A stretch of 64,000 nucleotides of DNA from Globisporangium splendens (lineage: Eukaryota; Oomycota; Peronosporomycetes; Pythiales; Pythiaceae). The DNA lies in assembly GCA_006386115.1 (NCBI GenBank), contig VFIW01000014.1, forward strand, positions 62,001 to 126,000, given 5' to 3'. Numbering within the stretch: position 1 is the stretch's first letter; each line of letters starts with the position of its first letter. The notes under the pieces were generated by a model. The model was not told where the DNA came from. It saw only the letters and a program-made list of their open reading frames with translations, and did not search any database. This document shows, piece after piece, positions 58,263 to 64,000 of this stretch. Both the position numbers and the translations under genes were made by a program.

Positions 58263-59871
58263 TATTATACAGAGCGTGGAGGACAAGAAGCACCCGTCGG
58301 CGGCGCACAAGGCCGTGAAGCGCAAGAAGAACATCCCGATCCCCGTGAACCTGACGGTGGATTCGTACGACGACGCCGTGAAGGACGACTTTGTGGTGCC
58401 GACGAGCTACGTGCGCTTCCAGACGATCCCGTCGGCGAACGAGGACCAGAAGGTGGACATCGACCTCGAGATCGCCGACCTCAAGTGGCTCAAGACGCAC
58501 CCGAAGTACGGCGACGATGGCGACCCGCGCTACCAGATCTCCACGGAGACGCTCGCCAAGATGCTCGACGTACTGGAGAAGGCGTCGACGCTGATCAATC
58601 CGAGCGTGATCACGCTCGCCGAGGCCGAGGAAGTATTCGCCAAGCAACTGCAGATGGTCAAGACGCCGCTCAACAAGGTCACCGTGGATGTGTACAACTA
58701 CTGGGTGCAGAAGCGCCTCGCGCTCAAGCGCCCGCTGTTGCGCAAGCACTGGCCGCAGACGCCACTGAACGACACGAACCCGCATCTGGTGTTCCGTCCG
58801 CGCGAGAAAGAGCGCTACAAGCTGCGCAAGCACCGCAAGAACGACATGGAAGGCTACCGGAAGTTGCAGCAACTGCGCGCCGACTGCGACCGCGTGCGCC
58901 ACCTGATGGACCTCGTCAAGCGCCGTGAGAAGGCCAAGCGGCTTCAGATCGAGTTTCTCGACGAGATCCGGCGTCAGGCGATCTACGAACTCACGGATCG
59001 CAGTGGCGAGGTTCGGAAACCAAAAATCCCCGTCGAGGAAGACCGACACAAGAAGCGAAAGAAAAAGAAGAAGAAACATCGCAAAGACGGCGTCGACGGT
59101 GACGAGTATGTCGCCAGCGACTCCAGCAAGGCCACCACGGGATCGAACGACGCTGCAGTTGGTGCTGGTGTTGCTGGGACACAATTGTCCACAACGGATG
59201 CCACAGCAGTGGCTCCAGCAAGTGCCGGTAATGCACCAGACGCTCTGCAAAATGGCCGTGTGGTCTCATTCATGGAGTACGATACGTCCAAGAACTGTCG
59301 CATACACGAGGACGGCAGCAATGGCGAGGACGGTGAGTTGGCAATGCCGCACTATCCGTCGTACCCCGTGCCGCTACCGCATGTCATGGCATCGATTTTC
59401 ATGCAGCCGCCCAAATACCGTTGTCGCGGTCGTATCGGTCGTGGTGGAAGGCTGATCATCGACCGCATCCCCGTGCCTTCCTCTCGATACTATGGACCCA
59501 CAGAATTGAATGCGACGGCCGCCAAGTTCTCAAAAGCGGCCACTGCAGCAACTGCTGCAGCGTCAGCCCCACCAGCAATCGCATCGTCGTCGGCGGTCGG
59601 CGAAGCTATTAACAGCGGCCACCACCACCACTCGGCCATCCTGGTCCACGAGACCTCGTTCCGTCCACTCATGAACAAGATCGAGAGCGTGACGTCGAAG
59701 CGACTGGACGAGATCTACAGAATGAGCGACAGCGAAGACGAACTGCTCGAGCCACTGACGTCGTCCGTGTTTGAGACCGTGGGCACGCGGAAGCCGTCCA
59801 GCGGTGGCACGAACAACGGTAAATCGCACGCCGCAGCGGCACGGACGACCAAGTTTGCATTAGATATTTAG
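58030..59871 (+). CDS. Enhancer-of-Polycomb-like subunit of the NuA4/TIP60 acetyltransferase complex (two exons)
   Basis: Exons 58030-58170 and 58273-59871 give 579 residues. The EPC-A region is well kept: KRKKNIPIPVNLTVDSYDD, the short acidic DLEIADLKWL, then VDVYNYWVQKRLALKRPLLR and FRPREKERYKLRKHRKND. The Lys-rich KKRKKKKKKHRKD run is a nuclear signal. In yeast EPL1 links the ESA1 acetyltransferase to nucleosomes. The C-terminal half is low-complexity (Ala, His, Ser). The intron contains a 30-base TG microsatellite. Confidence 0.85.
58231..58260. repeat. (TG)15 microsatellite inside the EPC-gene intron
   Basis: Perfect TG run ending 12 bases before the AG acceptor, where it acts as part of the pyrimidine-containing acceptor tract. 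Confidence 0.95.
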
Positions 59872-59977
59872 GAGGGCGACTACAGTGATTTCTCTATGCT
59901 GACGAATCAAGCTATACCGCGGCAGCAAACAGGGTAACAACAGCCAAAGAAAGCGAAATTGTGTTTACTGAGGAAAT

Positions 59978-62900
59978 TCAGCGCTTTGCTCGCATCTCGA
60001 GTTCTTCGGATTGCTGTTGCTCGGCAAACGGACGGATCACGACCTGAGTTCAAGGAAAGTGTACATGATGCATTAGAAAACCGATAGAAAGTTTTAGGTG
60101 GCATCGGAACCACGAGCCACTTACGGTGGACGAGATGGACCGCGTGATGATCTCGCCTCGGCGATCCGGCGGAATCGCCGTCTTTGGTCTCGACGTTTGC
60201 TGTCTACGACAAAGAAACCAAATCAAGGTCAAGGTGAGCTTTGCATGCGAAACCAATGCCCTGACTGCAAGAAAACCAAATTTAGGTACGAACCCGTTGA
60301 ATCTGTAAAATCCTCGCTTCTTGAATGCATTCGGGGTGATCGCCGGGCCGTAGACCACTTGGTCTGACAGCAACTTTTTCCGCAGCGGGATACGGTTGCG
60401 ACCATCGTCGAGGTTCACGAAGGTGGTGCGAGTCGGGACCGCTGCGTTACCAGCCCAGTTGTTTTGCGGCAACCCCAGTAAGGACAAGTTGTGTTGGCGC
60501 TCTTTTCTTCGGCGATCTGCAGCCGCAGATGGCGCGAAGAGCTCTCGCAAGCCCATACCGTTGCCAGTGTGCGTGTCGTCGTAGTAACGGGGCTGCTCGG
60601 TTGGATCCTGCGGATGATGGAAACAAGTACGCAGTGGATGGGAGCCTCCGTAGTGCTCGGGGGACGGTAGATTCCCAGCCGGAACGTACGGAAGTGTTTG
60701 GTTGCAGGAGATGCACCGTACCGGCGTCTTCATGAGCGACCCAAAGGGAGTCATCGGTGCAGCACTGTTGTTGCTGTTGTTGGCAGCAGCGAGCAGACTA
60801 CAAATTCGCCAGACACACAAAGCAAAAGAAGAGAGAAGGTGACGGACTGACTGAAGGATACGCGATCGTCAAGAAGAACACAAACCTCTCGAGTCGATTC
60901 ATTTCCGCGCGGTCGGCTTTCGTCTGGATGGCATGCCTGAGTCTCTCGATTACGTCGGCATTCGGCAGCCCCGACATCTTCAGCCGCAGCTCGTCGACTG
61001 TCTCGAGCATTCGCATCGCTGAATCCGAGTGCGACATGGAAATCTATCGAAATATTTGACATTTCAGCCCCATATGCATCACCCAACAACGGAGAAAAGC
61101 TCAACTACGCACCTGATCGCGGAGCTCCTGGATGGATCGCATCGTGTCCCCCTGACTTGGACACCGAGCCAGCTGGTTCTTGAGCTCTTGATCAGCCTGC
61201 TTCTGCTCCCAGAGCTCACGCTGGAGCTGCGCAATTGCGGCGTGCTGCTGCTCAAATGCTTGCTGATACCGATCTTGCTGGGACTCGAAGGCTTCGAGCA
61301 GGTTGGCAGTCCCGAGCTCCATGCGCCGCAATGCCTCCGAGATAAAGGCCGCACTCTTAGCGTCAGACTCCTGGTCGCTCTGCATGTTCTGAACCAAATC
61401 GTCTACCATCGTGAGCAGCGTGCGCACGGTTTGCATCATCTGGACCCCTTGTGGACCATGGAGACCGTCGGTCTCCAGCAGCTCCAGCACTTTGGTGAGC
61501 AATTCTAAGACTTGCTGCACCTCGGCGAGCAACTGATCTATCTCGGGAGATGGTGTCTCCAGTGCCTGGAGCTTGCCTTGCAGCTCGCTGAGCTCGCCTT
61601 TGAATGCTGCGAGCGCATCGGCGCTCACACCGAAGACGCACTCGTCGCGCGCACTCTGCAGCCACGCGGTCGCCGTCTCCTCGAAGTCTTCTTTCTGCAT
61701 GAACTGGTTTGGGAAATCGTGAATCCGGGTCCAAATTTCGGCGATTTGCTGTTCCTGGGCTTGCTGCGTACTAAGAAACACCACGAACTGCCAGTCTATC
61801 TCCTGTTGCAGCTGCTGCTGCTGACGCTCGAGCACCTCCGGAGCCACTTGGCACTGTTGCTGCTGCCATTCGGTGCGCAGTTTGCTTTACCGCCGCTCCA
61901 GTTCAGCGAGTCGTTCTTGCCACGTACTCGACAGCGTAGAAATGGTCTCGCGCCGCGTGTCCCGACGCGAGGACAGCACCATTTGCTGCACCTTGCGCAG
62001 CAATTCTTCGTCGCATAGTCGCTGCCGCTCTTCTTCGGTGCCCTGCTGCTCGTGGAGTTCACGGAGCGAGTCGTACAAATTCTGTTTTCGCTGCGATCTT
62101 CTGCTTTTAAGAACTGAGAATGTGACTTCATCTTGCTCTTGCTCTGGTATAATTGCATTCTCGAAAGAAGCATCTTGAACGTCATCTCGATCTTTGCGTT
62201 CGTCTTTAACGCTGAAGCCTAACTCTTCGTGCGGGGTCTCCTTCACCTCTGGTGCATTCTCCGGAGCTTCGTCGTTGTTACCATCAAGCGGTTGAGAGGG
62301 TTCTGTCTCTGCAGCTGATGGTTCGCTCGTATCTAAGCCGTTACTGTCTGGTGGCACCATCTCGTGCTCAGCGTCCGGCGTTACTTCATCTTTGTCTATT
62401 TGGCTGCCATCAACAGTAGCACCTGCCTCCTGGTGTTCTTCTTCTTCGTCGCCTTCGTTCTTCTCTCTCATCTCTAAAATCGGCTGAATTATCTGTCGAA
62501 CTTCATCAAGATCGCTGTCACCTTGGCCGTTAACTGGATCGCATTCCCGCTCCGGTGGAAGCTTCTGTTCCGATCTCTCTAGTGCAGACAGCTGTATGAG
62601 AATCGCTTCGTTCTGTGTCAACACGTCCGAGATGGTCTGGAAGTGCGCTTGCTTGGACTGGACTCTCGACATGGCGTCGAGCGCGTACGGCTGGAAGAAC
62701 ACTTCCAGAACGAGATGCAGCTGCCGAGACAGCGTCATGATGTAGTACTCAAGCTCGTCGGAGCCCATATGGTTGACGTTGATGTTCACCGCAGCGTTGT
62801 AGTCTGGCGTAGTTTCCTGCTGCACAGGGGCAACATGATGCGCTTCATGCGTGAGCGCCAGCGCCGCGATGGCAGCCGCATTGCTCATGTTGGCCGAGTG

Positions 62901-63083
62901 GATGAGCTCATGGACGTTCTGGAAATTCGACGACATGTCGACGCTGAGCGTATTGGCGCGCGCTTCCATGAGTACCATGAGCACCATGCGCTCCATGAAG
63001 CTCTTCACGAGCGAGTCGAACACGGAGCCCTGCGAGACGAAGAACACCGTGAGATCGCCCTCGACGCTCTCGAATAGCGGCAT
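59978..63083 (-). pseudogene. QRICH2/DUF4795-like coiled-coil protein with premature TAA (five exons)
   Basis: Exons 63083-61113, 61043-60886, 60797-60294, 60203-60125 and 60043-59978 join in frame; without the stop they would encode about 925 residues. Order: an N-terminal helical domain (VEGDLTVFFVSQGSVFDSL), a 200-residue acidic linker, two coiled coils, a short KADR helix (HAIQTKADRAEMNRLE), then a Cys pair and Pro-rich tail (KTPVRCISCNQTLPYVPAG). Coil followed by this Cys motif is the layout of the DUF4795 region of QRICH2, a sperm-flagellum protein. TAA at 61887-61889 lies between LAELERR and SKLRTEWQQQQ in one continuous frame, best read as CAA-to-TAA. No intron choice removes it. Two separate genes are an alternative but the second half lacks its own upstream ATG. 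Confidence 0.5.
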
Positions 63084-63400
63084 CTCGTTCGCTGCGGAGC
63101 AAGGGAGCAGATGTCTTCGGCGTACTGTCAGCTCCCTGCAGCGCTCTGGAGTCTTATTGCGGACAGCGGAACGCTGGAGTCCACACTGCACCTGCAGAGC
63201 CGTCACTATCAAATGGGGAGCTCGTCACATCGTTTCGGGGGAAAGACCATCACTCTTCGTCACCCCCTTTTTAGATCAAAGGTACTGCATTTAACGATGT
63301 TTCCTAAATAAACCCTTATGAGCAATACCTCCTTAGAGTTAAATTTCTATTAGCGACATCCTGTTTGAATTTCAGCCAATCCACATTCACTTGACATTCG
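63084..63400. other. Divergent promoter region
   Basis: About 315 bases. Nothing recognised. Confidence 0.4.
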
Positions 63401-63514
63401 ATGACTTGGTTCTGGCGTTGGAGTGATTGTTGTCGTCCGATTGCGCTTCCTGCCTATCAATTGGCCATCAGCAGCAGCTCATTCGGCAATCAAACCAGCT
63501 GGCAGAAGGAGGAC

Positions 63515-64000
63515 ATGCAGGCGCGAGGACTCCGGAGGCGCACGCTGGCGGTGGGCTGCATGGCGGTCCTGATGGCGCTAAGCCCCAGTGTCCATGCGGC
63601 AGACGAAGCGTCCAGCGACGGAAGACTCCAGGACGCCGTGTTTGGCGACGCGATCGGACTGAGCTGCCAGGTGCAGAGCGACTGTGGATACCTCCCTGGT
63701 CTCGCGTGCGTGAAAGGGTACAAAAAGCTCGTGGCTGCTGCGGATCATTGAGAGATATGCGCAAACTAATATGTTGCTCTGTTGTAGTGTCTGTGAGTAC
63801 TGTACGCAAGACAGCGACTGCGTGCATCATGCGAACGACCACTCGAAGCGTTGCCATCGCGTGCAGTCGCTCAACCCGCTCACGAACGAGATGGTGACAA
63901 CGCTCGGCAAGAACTCGGCGGGGCGAAGCGTGGAAGCTGCCTACTGTATCGAGAAGGACCTGTTTGACCCGTTCACGTTCAACGATGTGCTGGCGACGAT
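63515..64000 (+). CDS. Secreted or membrane protein with Cys-rich ectodomain, right-truncated
   Basis: Exon 1 (63515-63717) and exon 2 (63788 to the window end) join in frame. A signal peptide starts it (LAVGCMAVLMALSPSVHAAD), and an in-frame upstream ATG at 63401 would hide it, so 63515 is preferred. A compact Cys motif follows (SCQVQSDCGYLPGLACVKG then CEYCTQDSDC), then CIEKDLFDPFTFNDVLAT at the edge. Oomycete TauE/SafE-type transporters have such a Cys-rich front before their membrane helices, so that is a candidate identity. The decisive helices lie outside the window. Confidence 0.55.

Noticed and set aside
58195..59250. A 351-codon minus-strand frame opposite the EPC gene
   Set aside because: Shadow of the codon-biased EPC exon; it runs through the TG microsatellite.

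Overview
This is nuclear DNA of a eukaryote, most likely an oomycete (a Peronosporales/Pythium-grade water mould). The evidence is: densely packed genes on both strands; short introns (about 50-110 bp) with GTACGT/GTAAGT-like donors; a bZIP factor with the oomycete-type cysteine in its basic region; several copies of multi-membrane leucine-rich-repeat families that I recognise only from oomycetes; and Inr-like start sites just upstream of some ATGs. There is no bacterial or viral layout, no CRISPR array and no transposon that I can recognise. Exon models were built by hand from reading-frame continuity and splice sites; nearly all close in frame.

Layout. 0-2.3 kb: broken IQ-motif/dynein-stalk-like gene. 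2.9-8.2 kb: methylthioadenosine-phosphorylase-like enzyme, RibD-type deaminase, ELM2-SANT-PHD chromatin protein (minus), bZIP factor. 9.2-10.7 kb: decayed membrane/LRR gene. 11.5-20.8 kb: importin-11-like receptor (minus), eIF4A, ARG1-like DnaJ protein, LMBD1-like membrane protein (minus). 20.9-27.1 kb: ATG10, an orphan Ser/Pro-rich gene, a nine-exon Mpv17/PMP22 gene, an LRR/FBXL-like gene. 27.4-28.4 kb: decayed membrane-protein gene. 28.9-32.1 kb: secretory-pathway membrane protein and ERGIC1-like protein. 32.3-36.5 kb: tandem pair of APP1-type HAD phosphatases (minus). 37.1-40.2 kb: NDUFAF7 and ribosomal protein L10/uL16. 40.8-43.6 kb: LRR membrane gene with one frameshift. 44.2-49.5 kb: orphan gene, LRR gene, coiled-coil flagellar-type gene with a nonsense codon. 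51.1-53.9 kb: mucin-like GPI protein and ALKBH1. 54.7-55.8 kb: shattered LRR pseudogene. 56.3-59.9 kb: MNN1-type glycosyltransferase and an Enhancer-of-Polycomb subunit. 60.0-63.1 kb: coiled-coil QRICH2/DUF4795-like gene with a nonsense codon. 63.5 kb to the end: start of a secreted or membrane protein.

The pattern most worth following is selective decay. Some twenty housekeeping genes read through without one error, while three genes that look flagellum- or microtubule-associated (left edge, 47.7-49.5 kb, 60-63 kb) carry in-frame TAG/TAA codons or a frameshift inside clearly continuing coding sequence. TAG and TAA also terminate conserved genes here, so this is not a changed genetic code. 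The simplest inference is a lineage losing, or recently having lost, motile zoospores. Separately, members of oomycete membrane/LRR families are present as pseudogenes at several stages of decay.
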